From positions 1 through 5,194 of the forward strand of contig CABRXB010000101.1 of the NCBI GenBank assembly GCA_902474785.1: DNA of 5,194 nucleotides, read 5' to 3'. The position numbers and the translations under genes are program-made. The DNA comes from an uncultured Eubacteriales bacterium (GTDB lineage Bacteria; Bacillota; Clostridia; Oscillospirales; Feifaniaceae). Position 1 is the first letter of the stretch, and each line of letters opens with the position of its first letter. The notes under the pieces were generated by a model. The model had not been told where the DNA came from, searched no databases, and worked only from the letters and a program-made list of their open reading frames with translations. Positions 1 to 5,194 of this stretch are shown in pieces.

Positions 1-22
1 TTTCCTGCGCCCCTGCGCGCCG

Positions 23-60
23 AAGGGCTCCGCCCTTATTTCACGCCCGCTTGGGGCGCG
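23..60 (-). terminator. Tandem hairpins after pnp, possible 3' end of the transcript
   Basis: About 20 bases after the pnp stop codon the minus-strand RNA can form a 7-pair stem (60-54 with 48-42, one G-U, loop CAAGC). A 6-pair stem follows (AAGGGC/GCCCTT, 37-32 with 28-23, three-base loop). Neither is followed by a T-run, so a classic rho-independent terminator is not shown. They could be transcript-end or RNA-stabilising structures. The window ends too soon to see what follows. Confidence 0.35.
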
Positions 61-79
61 TCTCATATCTCTGTATCGC

Positions 80-2170
80 TTATTTCGCCTCCGGCGCCGC
101 GGCTGGGGCGGGCTTGGGCAGGCAGTCCTTGCGCGAGAGGTTGATGCGGCCCTTCTCGTCGATTTCGACGACCTTGACCTTGACCTCGTCGCCCACCGAG
201 ACCACATCCTCCACCTTTTCCACGCGCTTGTGGTCGAGCTTGCTGATGTGGACAAGGCCCTCCTTGCCGGGGGCGAACTCCACAAAGGCGCCAAAGTTCA
301 TGATGCGCGTCACGCGGCCGGTGAAGACGGCGCCGATCTCGGGGTCTTTTGCAATGGCCTCGATCATGGCCAGCGCCTTTGCGCCGGCCTCGGCGTCTGC
401 GGCGGCGATGAAGATGCTGCCGTCGTCCTCGATGTCGATCTTGCAGCCGGTCTCGGCCACGATCTTCTGGATGACCTTGCCGCCAGGCCCGATGACCTCG
501 CGGATCTTGTCCTCGTCGATGATGGTGCGGATCATTTTGGGCGCGTATTTCGAGAGCTCCGCGCGCGGGGCGGGCAGCGCCTTTAACATGACCTCGTCGA
601 GAATGTGATCGCGCGCCGTATGCGTCAGCTCGAGGGCCGACTTGATGATGGGGCCGGTCAGCCCGTCGATCTTGAGATCCATCTGGATGGCCGTGATGCC
701 CTTGTGGGTGCCGGCCACCTTGAAGTCCATATCGCCGAAGAAGTCCTCAATGCCCTGGATGTCCACAAAGGTCATCCAGCGGTCGCCCTCGGTCACGAGG
801 CCGGAGGAAATGCCGGCCACAGGCGCCTTGATGGGCACGCCGGCATCCATGAGCGCCAGCGTCGATCCGCACACGGCGCCCTGTGAGGTCGAGCCGTTGG
901 AGCTGAGCACCTCGCTGACCAGGCGGATGCTGTAGGGAAACTCCTCCTCGGCCAGCGCGCCGTGGCCGATCTCGCGGCGGCCGGGGCTGCGCGGCGGGCG
1001 CGCCTCGCCCACCGAATAGCTCGGGAAGTTGTAGTGGTGCATATAGCGCTTGTATTCCTCGCTGTCGATGCCGTCGAGAAGCTGCGACTCTCTCATGGTG
1101 CCAAGCGTTGCGATGGTCAGCACCTGGGTCTGCCCTCTGGTGAACATGCCCGAGCCGTGCACCCGCGGCAGAAGGCCGACCTCGGCATTCAGGGGGCGCA
1201 GGTCGTAAAGTCCCCGGCCGTCGACGCGTTTGCCCTCGTCGAGCAGCGCGCGGCGCACCACATGCTTTTGGGTCTGATAGAGCGCCTCGTCGATGAGCGG
1301 CAGCTTGGTCTCGTCAATCTGCGCAAAGTGCTCCTTGGTCTGCTCGGTGACTTCGGCCATGCGCTTGTCGCGCACCGTCTTGTCTGCGTCAAAGAGCGCC
1401 CAGCGCACCTTGTCGGTGGCAAAGTCCTCAACGGCGGCGAGAAAATCGGGGTCGAGCGCCTGCGAGGGGAAGTCCTTCTTGGGCTTGCCGATCTCTTTGA
1501 CCATGTTGTTGATGAAGGAGACCATGGCCACGTTTTCTTCATGGGCCATCATGATGGCGTCGTACATCACGTCGTCGGACACCTCGTTTGCGCCGGCTTC
1601 GATCATGGCGACCTTGTTGTGCGTGGAGGCAACGGTCAGCGCCAGGTCGCTTTTTTCGCGCTGTTCGGCGGTGGGGTTCATGACCACTTTGCCGTCGACA
1701 AGGCCCACGGACATGCCCGCAATGGGGCCGTTCCACGGGATGTCGGAGATGGCCACGGCGATCGACGCGCCGTTCATGGCGGCGATCTCGGGCGAGTTGT
1801 CGGGGTCGACCGACATGACGGTGCACACGATGCACACATCGTTTCTCATGTCCTTGGGGAAGAGCGGGCGCATGGGGCGGTCGATCACGCGCGAAGCCAA
1901 AACAGCCTTTTCAGAGGGGCGTCCTTCTCTCTTGAGGAAGGAGCCGGGGATTTTGCCCACGGCATAGAGCTTCTCCTCAAAGTCGACCGACAGGGGGAAG
2001 AAATCGATCCCCTCTCTGGGACGGTCGGCCATGGTCGCGGTGCACAACACCGCGGTCTCGCCATAGCGCACCAGGCAGGCGCCGTTTGCAAGGCCGGCCA
2101 TTTTGCCCACCTCAACGGCAAAGGGGCGCCCCGCCAGCGTGGTTTCAAAGGTTTTAAACGCTTCGAACAT
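80..2170 (-). CDS. pnp: Polyribonucleotide nucleotidyltransferase (PNPase)
   Basis: PNPase is a trimeric, phosphate-dependent 3'-5' exoribonuclease that degrades RNA to nucleoside diphosphates in the cytoplasm. The 696-residue protein shows the family order: RNase PH core 1 (about 12-143), helical domain (about 240-315), RNase PH core 2 (about 316-535), KH domain (about 543-603, GPGGK at 561-565) and S1 domain (about 612-681, FGAFVEF at 626-632), then an Ala/Pro-rich tail. Active-site residues, by comparison with remembered E. coli PNPase, are present: R398, R399 and H403 in RREIGHG, S429 in NGSTSQ, and D476, D482 and K484 around GDMDFK. The oddity is that ALAE (405-408) runs straight into EEFPY; E. 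coli and B. subtilis have 10 more residues here. The ATG at 2168-2170 has a good ribosome binding site and the stop is TAA at 80-82. No gene lies immediately upstream on this strand, so it looks monocistronic. The identity is certain; the activity of this variant is not. Confidence 0.98.
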   Translation of the reverse strand: MFEAFKTFETTLAGRPFAVEVGKMAGLANGACLVRYGETAVLCTATMADRPREGIDFFPLSVDFEEKLYAVGKIPGSFLKREGRPSEKAVLASRVIDRPMRPLFPKDMRNDVCIVCTVMSVDPDNSPEIAAMNGASIAVAISDIPWNGPIAGMSVGLVDGKVVMNPTAEQREKSDLALTVASTHNKVAMIEAGANEVSDDVMYDAIMMAHEENVAMVSFINNMVKEIGKPKKDFPSQALDPDFLAAVEDFATDKVRWALFDADKTVRDKRMAEVTEQTKEHFAQIDETKLPLIDEALYQTQKHVVRRALLDEGKRVDGRGLYDLRPLNAEVGLLPRVHGSGMFTRGQTQVLTIATLGTMRESQLLDGIDSEEYKRYMHHYNFPSYSVGEARPPRSPGRREIGHGALAEEEFPYSIRLVSEVLSSNGSTSQGAVCGSTLALMDAGVPIKAPVAGISSGLVTEGDRWMTFVDIQGIEDFFGDMDFKVAGTHKGITAIQMDLKIDGLTGPIIKSALELTHTARDHILDEVMLKALPAPRAELSKYAPKMIRTIIDEDKIREVIGPGGKVIQKIVAETGCKIDIEDDGSIFIAAADAEAGAKALAMIEAIAKDPEIGAVFTGRVTRIMNFGAFVEFAPGKEGLVHISKLDHKRVEKVEDVVSVGDEVKVKVVEIDEKGRINLSRKDCLPKPAPAAAPEAK

Positions 2171-2177
2171 AAAAAGA

Positions 2178-2185
2178 TCTCCTTT
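2178..2185 (-). promoter_or_regulatory. Ribosome binding site of pnp
   Basis: Read on the minus strand this is AAAGGAGA, seven bases before the ATG at 2168-2170. It fixes the pnp start; no other in-frame start near it has a comparable signal. Confidence 0.85.
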
Positions 2186-2220
2186 GTGTCTTAGGATTGT
2201 GACAACCGGGAAATCTAAAA

Positions 2221-2265
2221 CTTAAAGCCGACGCGCGCAAAGGCGCTTCACGCGCCGCCTTTAAG
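2221..2265 (-). promoter_or_regulatory. Long stem-loop in the pnp leader RNA
   Basis: In the minus-strand transcript two 17-base arms (2265-2249 and 2237-2221) pair at 16 of 17 positions, two of them G-U, with one G-G mismatch after the first seven pairs and an 11-base loop (2248-2238). It lies between the predicted transcription start (about 2288) and the ribosome binding site. There is no T-run after it, so it is not an intrinsic terminator. E. coli pnp is known to be autoregulated through a leader duplex cut by RNase III and then attacked by PNPase. A similar role here is inference from position and shape only. Confidence 0.7.
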
Positions 2266-2294
2266 CCCTAAATTTCGCAGCTGTCCAGTTTTAT

Positions 2295-2324
2295 ATTATA
2301 CCATAACCTGTTAAAATAATGCAA
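2295..2324 (-). promoter_or_regulatory. Promoter of pnp (extended -10, sigma-A type)
   Basis: On the minus strand there is a perfect TATAAT at 2300-2295 preceded by TGG, giving an extended -10. A weak -35 (TTGCAT, 2324-2319) sits 18 bases upstream. Transcription would start near 2288, leaving a leader of about 118 bases that contains the long stem-loop. The local AT-richness in an otherwise GC-rich sequence supports the call. Confidence 0.75.
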
Positions 2325-2368
2325 GGGTCGGCGTGCTGTCTCCTTTTGCATATCTGCTGAAAACCTTG

Positions 2369-2397
2369 TTGTGGGAAGCTCTCCCGTATGGTAGTAT
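2369..2397 (+). promoter_or_regulatory. Promoter of the two-helix membrane protein gene
   Basis: TTGTGG (2369-2374), a 17-base spacer and TAGTAT (2392-2397) preceded by TGG form an extended -10 promoter. Transcription would begin near 2404, about 25 bases before the GTG at 2429. This position argues against the upstream in-frame GTG at 2333. A short inverted repeat (GGGA, 2373-2376, and TCCC, 2382-2385) overlaps the spacer. This promoter and that of pnp diverge from each other over roughly 115 bases. Confidence 0.55.
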
Positions 2398-2428
2398 CAA
2401 AGCAAGAACCCGTATGGAGGAGTTTGCC

Positions 2429-2926
2429 GTGGAAACTGTTTTATATACTTTCCGGTTCAACTGGCTCGACGCTCTCTGGTGGCTGATCCCTCTGACCCTT
2501 TCGGGAATCTGGATCGCCGCGTCGTTTGGCGTTTGGAAGAGCCGGCAGACGTCGCCGGCCGGCAGGATTGCGCGCGTGCTGGTTCCTGTCATGACGTTCT
2601 TTTGCGTCTGTTTTTCAGTCGCATGGATTGGGTTTTCCCTCTTCAGCTACCATGCAATCAAGACCCAAATTGCCGCGGGAGCCTATGAAGAGGTCTTTGG
2701 GGTCGTGGAGCGTTTTTCACCCATGCCGTGGAGCGGCAAAAAGCAGGAGACCTTTGTGCTCGACGGCGTTTCCTTTTCCTATTCAACGTTTGGCGTGCAT
2801 CCGGGGTATCACACCGCCGCCTCGTGGGGCGGCGTCATCAAGCGAAATGGCCAGCATCTGAGAATCCGGTATGTTGGGGCGGGCGAGAACAAGATCATCA
2901 TATGGATCGCCGAAATCCCCTCCTGA
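2429..2926 (+). CDS. Hypothetical membrane protein with two TM helices and a C-terminal soluble domain
   Basis: The product is 165 residues if it starts at GTG 2429, which has GGAGGAG at 2416-2422 six bases upstream. The ATG at 2414 overlaps that site and has no ribosome binding site of its own. Two hydrophobic segments (about 12-34 and 50-72) flank a basic linker (KSRQ, then RIAR), which suggests a helical hairpin in the membrane. Residues about 86-165 look like a small beta-rich domain, with VVERFSPMPWSGK, VLDGVSFSYS, a PGYH, SWGG and a LRIRYVG stretch. I have a memory of similar G-V-V-x-x-F and F-x-Y-S patterns in unnamed bacterial proteins, but cannot name a family. No catalytic motif is visible. 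The stop is TGA at 2924-2926. It is transcribed away from pnp, with no gene close enough downstream to force an operon. The function is unknown. Confidence 0.8.
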   Translation: METVLYTFRFNWLDALWWLIPLTLSGIWIAASFGVWKSRQTSPAGRIARVLVPVMTFFCVCFSVAWIGFSLFSYHAIKTQIAAGAYEEVFGVVERFSPMPWSGKKQETFVLDGVSFSYSTFGVHPGYHTAASWGGVIKRNGQHLRIRYVGAGENKIIIWIAEIPS

Positions 2927-3150
2927 CGCCCGCTGTTCAAACGTTGCAGACGCGGCAAAGGTCTGCCCCAGCGCTGTAGATCGCGCAGAAATTGATAAAA
3001 CGCCCCAGCGCGGTTCAACATGGATTTTGATTCTTTCGCGTCAAGCAAATGCACGCTGCAATACCCCCAGCCCATCCAAGCTTTTTGCGCCGGGTTCTGC
3101 GATGTTTTTCTGTATAAAACAACCTGCCAGATGTTTAAAGGAGGCGCCAC
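2927..3150 (+). other. Intergenic gap before the GrpB-family gene
   Basis: I see no convincing gene here. It contains an inverted repeat GCAGAC/GTCTGC (2946-2951 and 2961-2966, nine-base loop) with no T-run, a 10-base direct repeat GCCCCAGCGC (2965-2974 and 3002-3011), and a possible -10 box TATAAA at 3113-3118 without a good -35. An open frame of 44 codons (3020-3154) ends in TGA overlapping the next ATG, but it has no ribosome binding site of its own. At the end, AAAGGAGG (3137-3144) is a strong ribosome binding site six bases before ATG 3151. Confidence 0.5.
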
Positions 3151-3703
3151 ATGACAAAAAGCTCTTCAAGAACTGTGGGAGCTCTTCCCCATTGTGTTAA
3201 CACCGCACCAGAGCTGCTGGAAAAGCTGGTATGAAGAGGAAGAAAAAAATCTTATGGGTCTTTTGGGTGGAGAGCGCATCTGGAAAATCAGTCAGATTGG
3301 AAGCACCTGCATTTCCACCATCTGGGCAAAACCCATCATCGACATTCTCCTGGAGATTCCCCCTGACGCAGATATGGAGGAGATGAAAACCCCGCTGATT
3401 TACAGTGGATATGTTTGTATGAGCCAAGGCAGCCGCCGCATTTCCTTTCAAAAGGGGTATACGGAAAATGGATTTGCCCAAAAGGTGTTTCATCTGCATT
3501 TGAGATATGCCGGCGATCACGACGAACTCTACTTTCGGGACTATCTGCAAGAACATCCTGACGTTGCAAAAGAGTATGAAACATTGAAACGCAGGCTGTG
3601 GAAAGAATTTGAACACAACCGCGATTCGTATACCGACGCCAAAACCGAGTTTGTTCTTGAATATACGAAGCGGGCAAAGGCAAAGTATCAGGGTCGATAT
3701 TGA
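3151..3703 (+). pseudogene. GrpB (UPF0157) family protein, frameshifted near the start
   Basis: GrpB/UPF0157 proteins are small members of the nucleotidyltransferase fold superfamily whose role is mostly unknown. The start ATG 3151 follows AAAGGAGG by six bases, but its frame stops after 27 codons (TGA 3232-3234). The body of the family is in another frame, and that frame has TGA at 3152-3154. Removing one A from the run at 3156-3160 joins them into a 183-residue protein beginning MTKALQELWELFPIV, as expected for the family. In that numbering the hallmark IGST is at 49-52, KPIIDI at 60-65, HLHLRY at 114-119, and ELYFRDYLQEHP with EYE at 125-143. The stop is TGA 3701-3703. A 169-residue product from GTG 3194 is possible, but its only upstream GGGAG is 12 bases away. 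The base composition is visibly lower in GC than pnp and the DUF1538 gene. It could be a true mutation, a sequencing error, or a frameshift-controlled gene; I cannot tell which. Confidence 0.8.
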
Positions 3704-3812
3704 CAGATGAGACCGTCCGGCTGCCATGGTCAATCCTTGCAGGCGCGTTGCCCGTTTCAATGCGCCGTCCTCAGATCAGGGCAGTCCCGTTGTACGGCCG
3801 CATGCGTTGCCT

Positions 3813-3847
3813 CGCAGTCGACAAAATCCCCCGACAGCGCCTTTTTT
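3813..3847 (+). terminator. Rho-independent terminator after the GrpB-family gene
   Basis: The arms CGCAGTCG (3813-3820) and CGACAGCG (3832-3839) pair with one A-A mismatch around an 11-base loop. Two C residues and six T residues (3842-3847) follow. The T-run directly after a GC stem is the intrinsic terminator pattern for plus-strand transcription. It lies about 110 bases past the GrpB stop and before the DUF1538 promoter, so the two genes are probably separate transcripts. Confidence 0.65.
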
Positions 3848-3870
3848 CTACAGCCCCGCAAAATTGCCTA

Positions 3871-3902
3871 ACAGTGTGAGATTGATTTTTTCCCCGCACT
3901 GT
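3871..3902. promoter_or_regulatory. Inverted repeat spanning the -35, possible operator
   Basis: ACAGTGTG (3871-3878) and CGCACTGT (3895-3902) are inverted copies matching at seven of eight positions. Their centres are 24 bases apart, on either side of the predicted -35 box TTGATT. A dimeric repressor bound here would cover the promoter. That is inference from position and symmetry only; I do not recognise the motif as a known regulator's site. Confidence 0.4.
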
Positions 3903-3910
3903 GCTACGCT
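3882..3910 (+). promoter_or_regulatory. Promoter of the DUF1538 gene
   Basis: TTGATT (3882-3887), a 17-base spacer and TACGCT (3905-3910) preceded by TGC make an extended -10 promoter. Transcription would begin near 3917, leaving a leader of about 88 bases. A weaker alternative (TTGAAT at 3915-3920 with TTTATA at 3940-3945, 19-base spacer) cannot be excluded. Confidence 0.5.
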
Positions 3911-3990
3911 GTGATTGAATTTCATCTTTTCATATTAAGTTTATAGGTTCGCTGCAATCCCTGTTGCTCTGCTTGACGCTGCAAATTTTC

Positions 3991-3997
3991 AAAGGAG
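3991..3997 (+). promoter_or_regulatory. Ribosome binding site of the DUF1538 gene
   Basis: AAAGGAG lies seven bases before ATG 4005. It decides this start, since no other in-frame start codon near it has such a signal. Confidence 0.85.
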
Positions 3998-4004
3998 TTG
4001 CTCC

Positions 4005-5194
4005 ATGAATGACAAGACCAATTTAAAAGACAAATTGCTAGAGTCGATCTCCTCGGTGCTGCCCATCACGCTCATCGTCATCGCCATCTGCTTTGTGGTG
4101 GTGCCGGTGCCCACCGACCTGATGCTGCTCTTTTTGATCGGCGCCATTTTACTGGTGGTGGGCATGGGGCTGTTCACGCTGGGGGCGGAGATGTCCATGA
4201 CGCCCATCGGCAGCCTCATCGGGTCGCGCATGATCAAGACGAGAAAACTCTGGCTCATCTTGCTGCTCAGTTTTTTGCTGGGCGTGGCCATCACCATTTC
4301 AGAGCCCGACCTGCAGGTGCTGGCCGGCAACGTCCCCCACATCGACACCCTTGTGCTCATCATCACAGTGGCGGTGGGGGTCGGCCTGTTTTTGGCCATC
4401 TGCATGCTGCGCATTTTGTTTGGCATCTCGCTGCGCTGGCTGCTCGTCATCTTCTACACCGCCATCTTTGTGTTGGCCTTTTTGTCGGACGCCGGCTATC
4501 TCAGCGTGGCCTTTGACTCGGGCGGCGTGACGACCGGGCCCATGACGGTGCCCTTTATCATGGCCATGGGCGTCGGCGTCGCCTCCATCCGAAGCGACAA
4601 AAACGCCGCGGCCGACAGCTTTGGCCTTGTGGCGCTGTGCTCCATCGGCCCCATCTTCGCCGTGATGGGCCTGAGCTTTCTCTACGACGGCGGCAGCGGC
4701 GCGGCGTCCACGACGCAGGCGCTGCGCTGCGTCGACACGGTGGAGCTGGGCATGAGCTATCTCTTTGCGTTGCCGCACTATTTCAAAGAGGTCTTTTTTG
4801 CGCTCTTTCCCATCGTGGGCTTTTTCCTGCTCTTTCAGTTTTTTGCGCTGCGTCTGCAAAAGCGCATGTTGCAGCGCATCTTGATCGGCCTGCTCTACAC
4901 CTATGTCGGCCTTGTGCTCTTTCTCACCGGCGTCAACGTGGGCTTTTCCTCCCTGGGCTCGGTGCTGGGGGCGTCGCTGGCGCAGCAGGCGCGCTTTTTG
5001 CTCATCCCGCTCTCCATGCTCATGGGCTGGTACATCATCTCGGCCGAGCCCGCCGTACATGTGCTCAACAAGCAGGTGGAGGACGTCAGCTCGGGCGCCA
5101 TCTCGGAGCGGGCAATGGGGACCTCTCTCTCGATCGCCATCGCCATCGCCATGGGGCTCTCCATGGTGCGCGTGCTCACCGGCCTGCCCATTTT
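4005..5194 (+). CDS. DUF1538-family multi-pass membrane protein (right end cut by the window)
   Basis: The visible 396 residues are a polytopic inner-membrane protein that I assign to DUF1538, a family of unproven function thought to be transport-like. Hydrophobic helices fill most of the length after a short charged start (MNDKTNLKDK). The protein is an internal duplication. Repeat 1 has VLPITLIVIA (18-27), GMGLFTLGAEMSMTPIGSLIG (53-73), AITISEPDLQVL (95-106) and FDSGGVTTGPMTVPF (170-184). Repeat 2 has ALFPIVGFFL (266-275), GLVLFLTGVNVGFSSLGSVLG (302-322) and YIISAEPAVHVL (343-354). The counterpart of the DSGGVTTGP segment in repeat 2 would lie beyond the window, so I expect roughly 100 more residues. 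The paired EP dipeptides and Gly-rich re-entrant-looking motifs suggest two symmetric half-sites. From memory, some DUF1538 genes sit beside a P-II type regulator gene, which would be the thing to look for downstream. It has its own promoter and ribosome binding site. Confidence 0.88.
   Translation, partial: MNDKTNLKDKLLESISSVLPITLIVIAICFVVVPVPTDLMLLFLIGAILLVVGMGLFTLGAEMSMTPIGSLIGSRMIKTRKLWLILLLSFLLGVAITISEPDLQVLAGNVPHIDTLVLIITVAVGVGLFLAICMLRILFGISLRWLLVIFYTAIFVLAFLSDAGYLSVAFDSGGVTTGPMTVPFIMAMGVGVASIRSDKNAAADSFGLVALCSIGPIFAVMGLSFLYDGGSGAASTTQALRCVDTVELGMSYLFALPHYFKEVFFALFPIVGFFLLFQFFALRLQKRMLQRILIGLLYTYVGLVLFLTGVNVGFSSLGSVLGASLAQQARFLLIPLSMLMGWYIISAEPAVHVLNKQVEDVSSGAISERAMGTSLSIAIAIAMGLSMVRVLTGLPI

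Larger units (their letters stand above)
3704..4004 (+). other. Intergenic region between the GrpB-family and DUF1538 genes
   Basis: These 301 bases hold no supportable gene; the one 62-codon frame (3726-3914) has no ribosome binding site and looks like chance. From left to right there is an imperfect inverted repeat (GGCGCGTT 3742-3749 with AATGCGCC 3759-3766, one mismatch), the terminator at 3813-3847, the promoter and its inverted repeat at 3871-3910, and an AT-rich leader with two copies of CGCTGCAA (3950-3957 and 3977-3984). I recognise no riboswitch in the leader. Confidence 0.6.

Noticed and set aside
962..2194. Long plus-strand open frame of 410 codons opposite pnp
   Set aside because: It is antisense to a fully recognisable pnp. 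Its His/Gly/Val-rich composition is what a GC-rich gene gives when read on the other strand, and it has no convincing ribosome binding site.
2333..2428. N-terminal extension of the two-helix protein from GTG 2333 or ATG 2414
   Set aside because: GTG 2333 lies upstream of the predicted promoter and has no ribosome binding site. ATG 2414 overlaps the GGAGGAG that serves GTG 2429.
2946..2966. GCAGAC/GTCTGC inverted repeat as a terminator of the two-helix gene
   Set aside because: The stem is only six pairs with a nine-base loop and has no T-run on either strand.
3197..3760. Minus-strand open frame of 187 codons over the GrpB-family gene
   Set aside because: The plus strand encodes clear GrpB motifs over the same bases, and the minus frame shows no family features.
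3726..3914. 62-codon open frame between the GrpB-family and DUF1538 genes
   Set aside because: It has no ribosome binding site, runs through the predicted terminator and promoter, and shows no recognisable sequence.
4299..5060. Minus-strand open frame of 253 codons inside the DUF1538 gene
   Set aside because: It is the antisense shadow of a membrane protein gene; its charged His/Gln/Asp/Lys-rich sequence follows from complementing hydrophobic codons.
5133..5150. Three tandem ATCGCC units
   Set aside because: They simply encode Ile-Ala repeats in a membrane helix with biased codon use; three copies are too few to call a microsatellite.

Overview
The window looks like chromosomal DNA from a fairly GC-rich Gram-positive of the Clostridia, probably near the Oscillospiraceae/Ruminococcaceae. 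The grounds are the wording of the PNPase protein (compared from memory), strong AAAGGAG ribosome binding sites and a GrpB-family gene of the Firmicutes type. I see no phage, IS, CRISPR, tRNA or rRNA signal. The genus is not determinable by eye.

Layout. Positions 80-2170 (minus strand) hold pnp, polynucleotide phosphorylase, complete at both ends. Its leader (about 2171-2288) contains a long GC-rich hairpin and is driven by an extended -10 promoter at 2295-2324; no rpsO lies upstream in this window. Diverging from it, 2429-2926 (plus) encodes a 165-residue protein with two membrane helices and a C-terminal soluble domain, probably starting at GTG 2429. A short gap (2927-3150) leads to a GrpB/UPF0157-family gene (3151-3703, plus), whose well-placed start codon is out of frame with the body of the gene because of one base too many in an A5 run. 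A likely rho-independent terminator follows (3813-3847). Then comes a promoter region with an inverted repeat over the -35, and a DUF1538-family polytopic membrane protein that starts at 4005 and runs off the right edge (396 residues visible).

How the genes relate. They do not form an obvious pathway. pnp is housekeeping RNA decay. The three plus-strand genes each seem to have their own start signals, so this reads as a run of single genes. The most notable points are a 10-residue in-frame gap in the second RNase PH core of PNPase, just after the conserved RREIGHG phosphate-binding motif; the frameshift in the GrpB gene; the strong pnp leader hairpin with a competing fold; and the operator-like repeat before the DUF1538 gene. 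I found no clear new multi-gene system.
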